A stretch of DNA of 64,000 nt, taken from NCBI GenBank assembly GCA_964016985.1, contig OZ024826.1:3153552-3217551 (forward strand), read 5' to 3'. This stretch comes from Anodontia alba (lineage: Eukaryota; Mollusca; Bivalvia; Lucinida; Lucinidae). Positions within the stretch are counted from its first letter, which is position 1. Each line of letters opens with the position of its first letter. Positions 43,441 through 54,353 of this stretch are shown here, one piece after another. A program made the position numbers and the translations under genes. Below the pieces are notes generated by a model that was given only the letters and a program-made list of their open reading frames with translations, ran no database searches and had not been told where the DNA came from.

Positions 43441-44816
43441 TCATGGTCTGACGGATCTCACGCTACACCGTCCGGAATTTACAATGAACTCTTGCACTTG
43501 ACTAAAAAAGGCTTCATTTTCTTCTTGCGTTTTATTGTCAATGCCGAAAAGAAAATCATGAGATGTGTAAGCGTTTATGTTTTTGGGTAAGTATCTTGTT
43601 CTTGCGGCCGCATACCTAGGGCAGTTGAAGAAGAAGTGATGCGGGCTTTCGACAGCTCCACACTGGCAAGAGGGATCGGCCACAATATTCTTCCTGAAGA
43701 GATGGGAGTTAAGCGAGCTGCACTCCATTCGAATTCTTGAATGTAGTATCTGGCCTTTGCGTGAGCCAGTATTATAATAATTTGGCGGTTTTGATATGTT
43801 TCTATTCAAACGAAATTTAAATGCCGCAATAGAGGTAGCTTCTTTTGTTTCGTCAGACAAATTATTCCAGGCTCGAATAGTTGCCGGGAAAAAAGAATTA
43901 TAAAACAGATTGGAATTAGCGTGAATTGTTTGGATGTCACTTGAATTTCGAAGGTTGTATCTAGTAGTCTCCTGTATCAGAGGAGGAACAAGATCCACGA
44001 GATAATTTGGAGTAAAACCATTCAAAATCTTAAAGAAAGTTGTCAGTTTGTGCTTGTTTCTACGGCTTTGAAGTGATTCCCAGCTTAATTCTGAGAATAG
44101 TTTCTCAATGCTGCAAAGTCTTGTGGCGCCAGTTATAATTCTTGCTGTTTCTATGTGGATCGATTCGAGTTGTTTCTTATTTTCAGCTGAGCAGTTGTCC
44201 CAGACGACATCACAATATTCGAGCAGTGGCCGTATAAAACTTACATATATTTGTTCTAATGATTTTCTGCTAACTCTAAACTTCAGTGTTCGCATGAGAT
44301 TCAATCGTACCCAGGCTTTCGATGCGATTTCCTGGATATGATTGGACCATGTGCATGACTTTGACAAGATGAGACCAAGGTGCTTATGGCTATCTGTTTC
44401 GGGCAGCATTATGTTATTCATGAATACCGGTGGGTGCTGTGGAGGAAGCAGTTTACGAGATAAAACTATTGAGAACGTTTTTCGTTCATGAAAGTTAACT
44501 AACCAGTTTGCTGCCCAGGTGCTAATAGTATCAAGATCAGTGTTGATAAGATTTGCAGCTATCTGGGCTACACTATTATGTACAGACTTGTATTGTCTGC
44601 GAACAACCGTATAGAGCAGCCAATATTTTTCACTGCATCATTTATGTATATCAAAAAAAGTAAGGGTCCCAGAATAGACCCCTGAGGAACCCCGGCTTCA
44701 ACAGGGGCCTAATCAGATGCTTGTCCATTAAGTACGACGCGCTGCCTGCGTCCAGATAGATAACTCGAAAACCATTTGATCACCCTATCCGAGCATCCTA
44801 TCCCGGATAATTTGTG
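43441..44816 (-). pseudogene. Second LINE reverse transcriptase fragment
   Basis: Minus strand. The preserved 326-codon frame (43441-44421) parallels the LINE at 6380: KHLGLILSKSCTW, LLEYCDVVWDN, TRYNLRNSSDIQ, and the cluster CQCGAVESPHHFFFNC. Upstream to 44816 the palm region continues in pieces: [19 protein letters not shown], then RLFADN in place of the FADD catalytic motif, an in-frame TAG at 44709-44711 and a frameshift after the catalytic motif. It is therefore dead. The 5' end is joined to a truncated SINE. Confidence 0.88.
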
Positions 44817-45023
44817 TCTAAGCGGCTAACCAGTATTGTGCACATTCTTTCGTCAGAAACTGACAACTGCCCTTCTTGAATCAGCGAAAGGGAGAGAATG
44901 GCCGTAGAAAATATTTCATGATCAATCTCTACGAACGAATGTTGCCGACCTCGGTGGGTGTTGGACCCGCGAACTCCTGGTCTCCAGTCTGACGGCGCAT
45001 CCAACTGAGCCACCGAAGCCGGC
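44817..45023 (-). mobile_element. tRNA SINE, head half, abutting the LINE
   Basis: The tRNA-like head (starting at 45023) and body are present, but the conserved tail (GACCGCGCTCGACATG ... GTAAAACC) is missing. It stops at CCGCTTAGA, exactly where the LINE sequence starts. Confidence 0.85.
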
Positions 45024-45069
45024 CAACAACTTTTGAATCAGTACATAACAACAACCCAAGTATCACCTG

Positions 45070-45300
45070 GGCCGCATCAAGCGGAAAAGTGCCTTTAAGC
45101 ATGCGCAAAATGTGCGGATTTACATCATCATACACATGCGCATTTGCTCTCCATTGAAGCATTTTTGTATTGTCCAGTGATTCTGTTTGCGGACAGCGTA
45201 GGCCCTTGTCGTCCTGCTTGGGGTGCGCAGGCTGATCTGGGCCTTCGCTGTCCGCATCAGCCCAAAGACACGTTTTCGCAAAATGCGGACTAACAAAATC
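45070..45300 (-). repeat. GC-richer dispersed repeat, minus copy
   Basis: Reverse complement of 14640-14880 with the same order: GCGAAAACGTGTCTTTGGG, GCGGACAGCGAAGGCCCAGATC, GAGAGCAAATGCGCATGTGTA. Confidence 0.7.
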
Positions 45301-45597
45301 AATTTATAGGTGTTCTGCAGGAATAAAGGGGCTCAGTTTTAAACCGTAAAACGAAAAGCTGCGCTTCTTTTTTGAGTCAGTATGGATTTGCGCACACACG
45401 CGTTCATGTCAGTTTCCGTTATCACAATTATAAAAGCCTGGTCTGCCAAGTGACATTTTCTTCGAATGTTCTGGACTATTATTTTCAATAATTAATATTT
45501 CTATTCAATTTTTCAGTAAGTACCATTTTTAGCCCATTAAAATTCTAATCTCAACTGCAGTTTATTATTATTATTATTATTTTTATTTTTATTTTTA
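45301..45597. other. No gene seen
   Basis: Ends in a short TTA/TTT microsatellite (45562-45597). Confidence 0.4.
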
Positions 45598-45720
45598 GAG
45601 GAAAAATAAGCTTGGCATATGAATTATCTATCACACAGACGATTCAAATGAAATGCAAAATCTTATTTTTTCCTGAAAAACAATGTAAATAAGATTTGGA
45701 ATGTCGTCTTCTACAACTGT
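45598..45720. repeat. Fragment of the GTCGTCTGCTG foldback family
   Basis: CACACAGACGATTCAAATGAAATGCAAAATC and TTTGGAATGTCGTCTTCTAC recall the hairpin at 31558 and the ends at 32863. Confidence 0.5.
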
Positions 45721-46401
45721 GTTTTGTGCTTTAAAAGTTATTTTTACGTAAAATAATACAATACAAATAGTAAGGAAGTTATAGTTGCTGGAGGCGGAGA
45801 GTTGGACATTTAACCCTTTCAGCAATGCAGACCAAACCATTTTTTGCAAACATTGTAGATCCTGATGATACGGCTCATACTGAGCCGTCTCATCAGCATC
45901 TACACTGTTTTGCCGTTTTGAGTTTTGATTGAAACCCCCATTTGGAACAATGGTTCGAATCAGACTCTAAGACGGGAGAGTCCATTCCAGAAACTCAGGG
46001 ATGAAATGATTATTGGTCTGACAGTTTTGGGTTAACATTTCATCAACAAATTTTCTTCATTTCGGGAGGATGCTTAGATACCCAGTTACGCCTAGCGTCC
46101 CATAAAAGGATATTGGCAAACAGTACAGATTCAGCTGACGCCGCGTTCTAACCGTCCCATCCGGGCCTAAACTGTTTGCATTAAATATAGGAATTTGTAT
46201 AATAAACGATTATATCAAAAAAGCAAATCAGACACACCTTAAATTGGAAATGGACCCGTCCAAAAACTGAGGTAGACGAGTCCACTCGGTATTAATGGGT
46301 TAATATGGCTGATTGACTGACTGACTGTTAAGATTTTTAACCAGGCAACTGAGTCACATAGAGGCAGCGCCTAATGGGTTAATACGATAAAACACTCGGA
46401 A
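45721..46401. other. No gene; dispersed motif copies
   Basis: Motif copies at 45850-45910 (ATGATACGGCTCATACTGAGCCGTCTCATCA) and 46120-46180 (GCTGACGCCGCG ... CTAAACTGTTTGC). Confidence 0.45.
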
Positions 46402-46408
46402 TATAAAG
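46402..46408 (+). promoter_or_regulatory. TATA-like box
   Basis: TATAAAG lies 58 bp upstream of the ATG at 46460, leaving room for a transcription start near 46432. Confidence 0.35.
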
Positions 46409-46459
46409 CGAATCGACAAACTGATTTTTACTTTTCAACCAATCAACAAAAGTATTTAT

Positions 46460-46514
46460 ATGTTTAGTCAATTCTTGCAAGCGATCTTATTTATCTGTGC
46501 TGGGAGTGTTGCAG
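46460..46514 (+). CDS. Putative secreted protein, exon 1 (signal peptide)
   Basis: 18 codons plus one base: MFSQFLQAILFICAGSVA, a plausible signal peptide with a hydrophobic core and a small-residue cleavage site. A donor (GCAG|GTAAAA) ends the exon in phase 1, the phase most signal-peptide exons use in animals. The exon is too short to find by frame length alone. A TATA-like box lies upstream. The joined product with 46792-47102 would be about 121 residues. Inferred from sequence only. Confidence 0.42.
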
Positions 46515-46791
46515 GTAAAAATCGTTGACATTTAATTTACATTGCTATACACTCTTATGCATAAGCTCTCAAGCCAGGCTTAGATCTGAGCCTCCTTCAG
46601 CTGAATTAGAAAATTGGACAAGCAGTTCATTATCACAGCAGGCTGTGACCGCCAACAGTTGCGACCCGGTTATCTTATTGTCCCAAGGTGTTTCAGGATG
46701 ATAATGAAAAACTGTTAGCATGCTAACATTCATAATTTATTTTTTCTGAACCATGCTTGGAACAATGTGACAAAATAATTCATTTTCAAAG

Positions 46792-47102
46792 GTACAAAAA
46801 TATATCTCAAATGTGTTCATATATCAAAAGTTGCAAGTGTACTGAATCTTACTTTGACAAAAAATCATCTCATGCTTCAAGAGAATATAATATTAGTTGA
46901 AAACAATTATGAAATGAGCTGCCACATGACAAAACCAACAATTAGGCTTGTGCTCCCTGCAAAGACTCCTATCAGACTGAACCGGTCTGATTTGATTCTT
47001 GGTTGTGCGATCAGTAGGTACGAGAACCTAAGGTGTCTCCATGTGGACAGCAAAGAATGTCAGGGAAAACGCTATACGCCCGTCCGGGGCACAAAAATGT
47101 AA
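46792..47102 (+). CDS. Putative secreted protein, exon 2
   Basis: The acceptor TTTTCAAAG|GT at 46791 restores the frame (Gly across the junction) and gives 102 codons to TAA 47102. The mature part has five cysteines (in LKCVH, MSCHM, LGCAI, LRCLH, KECQG) and two N-glycosylation sequons (NLT, NRS). The YEMSCHM and LILGCAI segments could belong to an Ig-like fold, but I do not recognise the family. The true 3' end may lie elsewhere if a further donor is used. Confidence 0.42.
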
Positions 47103-47271
47103 CCCTCGAGATTTTAAATTTTATCCTTGTAATATAAATAGTAAGTAAATGCCGGTATGGTGCAACAGTAATTCTAAGTCTGTTTTAACTGCAATTAACA
47201 CAGCGAAAAAGTTGCAGTGGGTAACCGCAAACTTCTCGAAAAGTTTCCAGCTTCATATTAGTTATAAATAA

Positions 47272-47545
47272 GTCTAGGGCTAACAGTGTAGAACTACACT
47301 AGACCCCGCAAAGCACAATGTTTGATCAGGGTTTAGATACATCAATAGGTAATCGAAGTACTAGACTTTATTAAATCATTCAAGTTTAATCTGACGGTAT
47401 TTATCCTAAGTGTTGGGACAGACAGGTCTAGGGCTAACATTGTAAACCTAGACTAGACCCCACAGACCACAATATTTGATCAAGATTTAGATACATCAAC
47501 AGGTCATCGAAATACTAGACTATTAATTCATTCAAGTTCACCCAG
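47272..47545 (+). repeat. Two-copy direct repeat, ~155-bp period
   Basis: TCTAGGGCTAACA.TGTA, ACTAGACCCC, CACAATGTTTGATCAGGGTTT and ATCAATAGGTAATCGAA occur at 47272 and again at 47428 with scattered differences. Confidence 0.8.
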
Positions 47546-48614
47546 GTAAACCCGATATCGGAGGTTGCGAGATTTCGGAGGCAAACAAATGTCGTCATCC
47601 AACAACAGGGTATGTACTTATCCATTTTTGATAGCTTATATCTTAATCATTTGATAAAAAAGCTGAGTTGCTCGTTCTAGAGACATAATAATGAATATGT
47701 TAAAGCAAATATTTCCTTTCTCAGCTACTTTGTGGAGGTGAAAACGGCATTTGAACCAAGATGATCTATTTTTCATCTCATTTTTGGCCTTTTCGACGGC
47801 TACCAGCCCGATCATGGTAAATGACATGTTGGTTTGTTATTGCCCAAGGATGGACATCTTTTCTTCGACTGTCTTCATAGCTATTGCAGTTTATCAACAA
47901 AAAATAACGCCTCCGGATGAAATCTAAAGCAAGTACTAGCGAAATTTTGGATAACGGAATATTCGGAGGTACATTGACACATGATGCTGTGGATCTCGGA
48001 GGGACTGTTGCTGGATTTCGGAGGCACTGAAAATTGACGGAGTGAGTTCTGTCTAAGAAAACAATAGAAATTAAAACCTGCTCACACAATATGGTGCTAA
48101 GCCTGTGTGCAAATACTAGTGTCTCTTTTTGTAGCAATTTTAGTAGGATTTGATTGGTTTGAAGGAGATGTTAATGTAATAATATTACTAGAACCAATGC
48201 CATTACGTTTAAGAACTTATATGCAATAAAACAGCTTTTCGCTGCAAAAATGATGTTCTGTATGTAAAACGTGATATTTTCCTACCTAAGTTTCGATTGA
48301 AATGTTGATTTTGGAGACTCGTAAGAACCGCAGCGCCGATGTGGTGCCAACGAGTGCCATCAGATCAGAAATAATAAACGTAATGTTAGCACTGTAAATC
48401 TATGATATATCAATTATTTATAGCAATATCCCAACTCGGCACAATATTCACCAATATCAGTACAAAAACTCTATAATAAAGTTAACAACAGGTGCTTATT
48501 CGTCCATCGGGCTGACATTTGTATATCTAATTACAAGAATCTATCTATTTTCTTATACTGAGTCGTTCATATTTGACCATTACCTGTGTTAGGTGGGTCG
48601 CTTAATTTAGAATT
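47546..48614. other. No gene seen
   Basis: A phrase like TTCGGAGG(T/C) recurs (47561, 47573, 47968, 48014) without clear period. The 119-residue minus frame is not recognised. Confidence 0.35.
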
Positions 48615-48639
48615 CAGCAACAACAACAACAACAACAAC

Positions 48640-48687
<48 letters not shown>
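48615..48687. repeat. (CAA)n(TAA)n microsatellite
   Basis: Seven CAA then about seventeen AAT units. Confidence 0.93.
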
Positions 48688-49040
48688 CACACGATGAGCT
48701 CTTTAAAAATGTTTACAATCTGTTAAGAAGCATACCTCTGAGTCCCAGTCTATACCATACGGGCTTTCAACTCCTCTGTTGTCTATAAATCTTTACGGAC
48801 AGTCCGCTTATCTAGGTTTTTAAGCAGCAGCCAGAAAAATTACACATTCCCCTGTAATCCCATTTTCCTAATATAAGTAATATAATTGAGATTTGCAAGG
48901 GGTCTTCACCGCATAAATTTGCTAGCGTGATATAATTATAATATGAGTTGTATCGAGTTGTATCGAGGAGACCTTTGTCATTTTCATTTGCTATCAATAG
49001 AAAACATTGCAGATTTTGTAACGTGTTCTTCCATACGCGC

Positions 49041-49057
49041 TGTGTGTGTGCGCGCGC

Positions 49058-49104
<47 letters not shown>
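49041..49104. repeat. Alternating (GT)(GC)(GT) tract
   Basis: GTGTGTG, about twelve CG units, then about sixteen TG units: roughly 60 bp of uninterrupted purine-pyrimidine alternation. Confidence 0.95.
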
Positions 49105-49105
<1 letters not shown>

Positions 49106-49575
49106 TGGTTGGGGATGGGGGTGGACAAATTTATTCAAAATCAAGCAGATGGGCGGGGGGTGGGGGGGAGGGGATTGGCGAACGTAGCCCCCATTGTGGA
49201 CAAATTATTAAAAAAATCAAGCAGATTTTAATCGAAAACACAGGTTACACGCCTCTAAATCGACATTTTCTGAGCATTTGCACGCCTCCATACGGTCACA
49301 CCATCCCCATTTCAAAACCCACGGGGTGGGTTTTTAAGCCTTAATTAAATGTAAGTGAAAAATCCATGGAGTGTCTGACCGACCAAACGATGAAACAAGA
49401 CCTGTACCCCTTTCGGGCCAATTATTTTAAAAATCATGCTGGTTTGGCCTTAAAATCACTTTACATTCCTTAATTTTGCATCCCCCATCGTCATTTTGTT
49501 GGCATCTGTGTCCCCTTTAAGATTAGCCAAGAATTCACACACCCGCCCCCTCCATTTCAAAAGTCTGTGTACAGG
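49105..49575 (+). repeat. Dispersed repeat, intact relative of 17516-18065
   Basis: G-rich start, then AAAATCATGCTGG, TCACTTTACATTCCTTAATTTTG, CATCCCCCATCG and CATTTCAAAAGTCTGTGTACAGG. Partial self-similarity between 49105 and 49360 suggests one and a half copies. Confidence 0.6.
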
Positions 49576-50609
49576 CCTGGAAACTCACCAAGATTTATAG
49601 CACTGCAATCCCCCTTTTTCTATGTGAAGTCGTCGTGTTTGTTACCGGGGTTTTCATCACGAAGGCTGGTTATCTTGATGTTTTATTTTGATAAGTCTGT
49701 GGCACATTATTTCATTTATTCTTTGCCAGTCAGCATAAACGCTTTGTTCGCTTGCTACATGCCACTTCTGACGATTCAGGTAATCGTCTTCAACATATTA
49801 AACCAGGCAAGATCACGTTTCAGAAAAGTTGTAGCCGTTTTAAGAAGAACACAAAATTTCCTTTCCTCCGATATCCCGCTAACCAATATAAATCTGTCCT
49901 CCGACATCCCTGCATCATACCTCCGACAACCTGGTACCAACAAATATGACAACAACCCTAAAAAAATCTAAAAAAACTGCCACTTTAGTAATTTTTTTTA
50001 CATCTGCTATTTCTTGTATAATTTACAGAAATGTTCTAGATTATACAGACATACATACTCAATGAAAAAGCTTTACAGGATAAAAGCTATAAACAATTGA
50101 AAATGGAATTTGGGTGAAAAACAATGAGATTTCCTTTTCAAACGTGATTTTGAATAAATAGAAGGATACCATATAAAATGGTGTTTACTGGGGTTTAAAC
50201 TGGCATATTAACGTTATGAAGATGCCTTTTATAAACTGGTCAAAATCAGTCGGGTTCCAAAATGAAAAAAAAAAAAATAATAATAATAAAAAAAGGAAAT
50301 AAATAAATAAATAAATTTATTAAATAAATAAATAAAAAAATAAAAAAATAAATAGACAGCTCTTATTTATAATATTAACACTCCAAATGCAAACTATTTT
50401 CGTGACATAATAAACGGCACTTTCCATCAGAAAAATGGTATTATTTTTCTTTTTTATGCTCAAAATATGAATGCTGGGTGCCCGTTAGAGCCACCTTAAT
50501 GAATTAATAGTCTGTCTTAAATAAAGTATACCAGTCCAAACGCAAATACGTATAAATGGGTTTACATTGCAAAAACATATTTATGTTATCTCACGGTTTC
50601 TTCATGAGA
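49576..50609. other. No gene seen
   Basis: A-rich AAATAAATA tract at 50264-50355. GCTGGGTGCCCGTTA at 50473-50487 is discussed as a finding. No convincing frame. Confidence 0.4.
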
Positions 50610-51190
50610 CTTCACAAGTTACATTACTCTGGCATACAATAGAATTAGCCATGAGTACTCGTCTTTGTTTATTATGGTGATTAATTTGATTTTTATGTTT
50701 TCGCTTTGATGCATTGACTGAGTTGGGAGCCTGTATGCGAACCGAATTTTTATGTGTTTCTGTATTAAGAGTAGCATCGGGACCCAGGGTGAAGTTGGCT
50801 AGCTGTAAAAGTGCTTTAACCCCCCCCCCCCCCACCCCGGTGGTTTACTCTGCTGACCGTTCTAAGGCGGTAGTCCCGGTGTCTTACTCTTTGTTGCTTT
50901 GTGGTTTATTCTACGAGGCGATTTGTTTTATGTCTTAACTTTGTGTTATTTTGTTCGTGTGGTTTTCTGTCCTTTTAACATTGCGATTACATCGCTTGGG
51001 GAAGAGAACTAATCTTAGTGCTTTTCGTACGTTTGTTCGATTTGTGCTTGTTTGGTTTTGTCGGTTTCCTCTTCCTCTTGGTGTCTGGAAGGGGCTGTGG
51101 TTTGTGATTGTGGCACTCCCTGGACTTTTCTCTTACTTTTTTTTTAATCTCTCTGTGCTTTCTCTTGCCTTTGTAATTTTTCAGACATTA
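50610..51190 (+). repeat. Dispersed repeat, first copy (~580 bp)
   Basis: TACTCGTCTTTGTTTATTAT, TTTATGTTTTCGCTTTGATG, GCATCGGGACCCAGGGTGAA, a C-run (50820-50836), GACCGTTCTAAGGCGG, then a T/G-rich part to 51190. The left part recurs at 63781-64000, fragments recur reversed at 57183-57450 and 57725-57870, and the GTTCTAAGGCGG marker at 60150. Confidence 0.8.
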
Positions 51191-51816
51191 GTTATAAACT
51201 AAAGAATGTATAAGTTGGTATCAATCTCTACCACCGAGTGTGCTAAACCTTACTTAATTTTTTGAGTGTCATCAGTTTAACACAGGACAACAAAGAGTTG
51301 TCCAATAGTGTAATCATATAGAAATACCAACGAAATGCATTAAACTATTGTAGTTGGGACTCATTTTCTTTTGACGAGTCTACATATGTCTTTATGGGTA
51401 CATAAACTAGGTTTATGTAAAGTTACCACAACTTTTATGCTATGAATAACAGTTGAATTCAATCTTGACTACGCTGACAAAGGAAATGCAAAGTTTAAAA
51501 GATACGGTTCAAGTGTTAGCAAAGGTATTGCAGTGATGCACTTTGCAGTTTTACACTTTGGGTAATTACGAGTAATCATTATAAGACAGGGAAGTGAAGG
51601 AAGCCCACCAGGTAAGCAATAAGATTTGTTTCTGTTACAGTGCATTACGTAAACGTACCTATTTAATATTTTGATATATTTTGTGTCTTCAAAAATGGCA
51701 TATTTTTAAACGAAAAAGTTATAGTTTTTTGCATCTTTGCTTCCAACATAGAGTTTGGATGCTCGTGAAAATGGCCTACTGAGGCGGATCCAATGGGTAT
51801 CCAAAATGTATAATTT
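51191..51816. other. No gene seen
   Basis: No recognisable gene or repeat. Confidence 0.4.
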
Positions 51817-51986
51817 ACGAAAAAAAAACAAAAAAACAACAACAAAAAACAACAACAAAAAACAACAACAACAACAGAAGAAAACAACAAAAAAAACAAC
51901 AACAAACAAAAAAAAAAAAACAAAAAAAAAAAACAAAACATAAAAAAACAAAAACAACAACAACAACAACAACAACAAAAAACAAT
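51817..51986. repeat. A/CAA-rich low-complexity tract
   Basis: Runs of CAA and poly-A. Frames across it are artefacts. Confidence 0.93.
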
Positions 51987-52121
51987 GTAACCGTGCAAAC
52001 CTCACATTTGCTAAATTATGGTGTATAGGTGTACCTCATATTCTGGCAGCAATTCTTGCAAAGGGCAACACTTTTTGTGACTTCCTGTTTGCTTTCCTCT
52101 TAGATAAATCCTTTCAAAAAT

Positions 52122-52167
52122 GGGGCTTCTCTTAAAGGAGCGATTTCTTTCCTTTAAGAGAATCCCC
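52122..52167. repeat. Hairpin, CTTAAAGGA type
   Basis: GGGGCTTCTCTTAAAGGA pairs with TCCTTTAAGAGAATCCCC. The outer part resembles the hairpin at 15943. Confidence 0.75.
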
Positions 52168-52283
52168 CTTGTGCAGCGGGAGGTTATTTCTTCTAAACAA
52201 GATTTATTATCTTTCCGCTGCAGGTGTAAGCATACACCCCAAACCTCAGGTGTGGTTTACCGGGTGTTTAATGCATAGACATG

Positions 52284-52286
<3 letters not shown>

Positions 52287-52369
<83 letters not shown>
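52287..52369. repeat. (AT)n microsatellite
   Basis: About 41 AT units, fully self-complementary. Confidence 0.95.
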
Positions 52370-52370
<1 letters not shown>

Positions 52371-52865
52371 GAGGTCATGTGGAGCAGTCTAATCCATACA
52401 ATAACGCCTATATTACCTACTAACGATAACCAATAATTAGAGATAATCACATGGTGCTTTGGTTATCGCCCGGTGTATCAGCCATATGCCCGAAGGGTTT
52501 AGCCTAGTTGCAGATAATGATCAAGAGTTGATACAGAGGGTGATTACCAAAACATCATGTCATAATCTGTTTATCACATATTCAAAGCCGCATCTAATTA
52601 TTTCGGAAGTTCAAAATCGCTTTAAAATAATAAAACATATGATGATTCAAGCGCATATGCGTGTTACGTCACATCATTTACATCATGTTGTTTACAGCGT
52701 CACCATAACGTCGCGAGCGGGCTGATAGCCCTTGCCCGTCCAAAATACTGCTTCCGGTTATCAGACCGGGCGGGTAGATAACCACTTTCCGTTCAAAATA
52801 CAGTGTTTCCGGTTATAAATACAGGATATTTACTTTTTTGCTGTGAATACAATAAATATTGTCAT
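52370..52865. other. No gene seen
   Basis: Nothing recognised. Confidence 0.4.
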
Positions 52866-53345
52866 CGAGTGTAATGAAAACATCAGTATTTTCACGAGCG
52901 CGAAGCACGAGTGAAAATTTGAATGTTTTCGTTACACGATATGAAAATTTCTATAGTATTCACTGAAAAAGAGTGAATTCTCTTTTTATTTTATTGTTTA
53001 CACGCCAACGCGCGTTCCAGACGTCATAATTAACGCCACAAAACAAAACATGAACGTCATGGCGTCGACGTTTAGTGCTTAGCATGTGGAGCGTTGGAGT
53101 GACAAACAGTTTCGGCAAATCAAAATAATCTGGATGCCAAAATGTTCCTGACATTCTGACTAAGAAAATGCATTCCAACACTTGATAGTTTAGTTCAGAA
53201 ACAAAGAAGTTAGAGATGTTTAAAAATCTGAAGTGGAGGTAACATCCACTTCTACAACAATGAAGAAAACCGAAGTCGTCCAAGCGAGGAGTGAAAATAT
53301 AAATCGTATCAGTCACTAGTGAAATGATACGATATCGATTCACTT
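52866..53345. repeat. Foldback repeats with CACGAGCGCGAAGCACGAG core
   Basis: CGAGTGTAATGAAAACAT and TATTTTCACGAGCG are mirrored by GTGAAAATTTGAATGTTTTCGTTACACGA (52866-52941). A second hairpin near 53297-53345 uses AATCGTATCA and TGATACGATATCGATT. Between them nothing coding is recognised. Confidence 0.55.
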
Positions 53346-53734
53346 GTGATTAATACATACCAATTTTATTTTTACTAGCTATACACTGATTTCACCGCTA
53401 ACAATAAAATAAGCATGGTTATCTGTACCAACTGACATTGTAACCAGGAACACATTATCGCATAACAAAAGGTAGTTTATCATGCCTCAGACATGTCTGT
53501 CCGAATACTTAAGGTAAATAGGTACATTAGGTAAATACAGACGCACAGTCTGATCAGAATCTTCACTGGGCGTATTTTGGGTAGCCAAAGATGCAAACAA
53601 CGAAACAACGAAGACGCCGATCTGACCGCGCGGGTGCGCAGGTTGATTTGTGTCTTCGTTGGGCGCACATGTCAGACGGTACATTCCCTCTTATTGCGGC
53701 TCAGGTATGGCTTGTTTACCTTAACCACTCTCTT
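53346..53734. repeat. Dispersed GATCTGACCGCGC-type repeat
   Basis: 53520-53680 contains CACAGTCTGATCAGAATCTTCACTGGGCG and GATCTGACCGCGCGGGTGCGCAGG with GTCTTCGTTGGGCGCA; related in style to 14640. The rest is unrecognised. Confidence 0.5.
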
Positions 53735-53868
53735 GACTAATTCAGCAGACGACAAATTGATAGTGTTTATTATTTTTCCCAGAAAACAGATTTGACATCC
53801 TGTTTTCTTGGAAAAAATAAGAAAAATTATTTCAGTATGTCGTCTGCTGAAAACTTTACCCAGAGTCC
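53735..53868. mobile_element. Foldback element, CAGCAGACGACA ends (best copy)
   Basis: CTAATTCAGCAGACGACAAA at the left and TATGTCGTCTGCTGAAAAC at the right are inverted. The inside pairs TTTCCCAGAAAACAG with CTGTTTTCTTGGAAA. Confidence 0.8.
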
Positions 53869-54353
53869 TAAGAGTTAAAGTACATGGGTCATGTCATGCA
53901 AAAAAGGCCTTGATCGCATACATGACAAAAGCCCATATCACTCTGCACGTCCGCGTATTTTGATCCTAGCTTTAATTGTCCGCTTTTAGACTCATTTCAA
54001 TACAGACAGTTTGCATGAAATGTCAAACCCTGTTTTCTGGAAAACATAAATGCATTCATTCTTGTATTGTGCAAACAGCACGAAAATGAATAAGAACGTT
54101 TAAAGCGCTGTTTTCATTGGATGCTTACATGCTCAAGATTCCCCCTTTTTATACAACTGCGGTTTTGAATGATCATGTGATTGTCTTGGTGCATATTGGT
54201 TTCAAGTCCTCGTGGATAAGACTAAATTGCAGCGTTAGCTCGGAACCATGAACAAATCGATTTTAACAGAATAAATACCCAGATCAGACTGCGATCTACA
54301 TATTTATGATCAGGATCGTCCATGTTTGTTGATGACAAGTCTGAGCCAAGAGT
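53869..54353. other. No gene; foldback fragment
   Basis: GCATGAAATGTCAAACCCTGTTTTCTGGAAAA near 54013-54044 is another fragment of the family above. Confidence 0.45.

Noticed and set aside
48812..49344. Frames with HTHTHT and RARARA runs
   Set aside because: They are translations of the GC/GT dinucleotide tract.
49567..49971. 134-residue plus frame
   Set aside because: It starts inside a dispersed repeat, resembles no known family and has no supporting signals.
51663..52005. Cysteine- and phenylalanine-rich minus frames of 99 and 111 residues
   Set aside because: They are translations of the A/CAA low-complexity tract.
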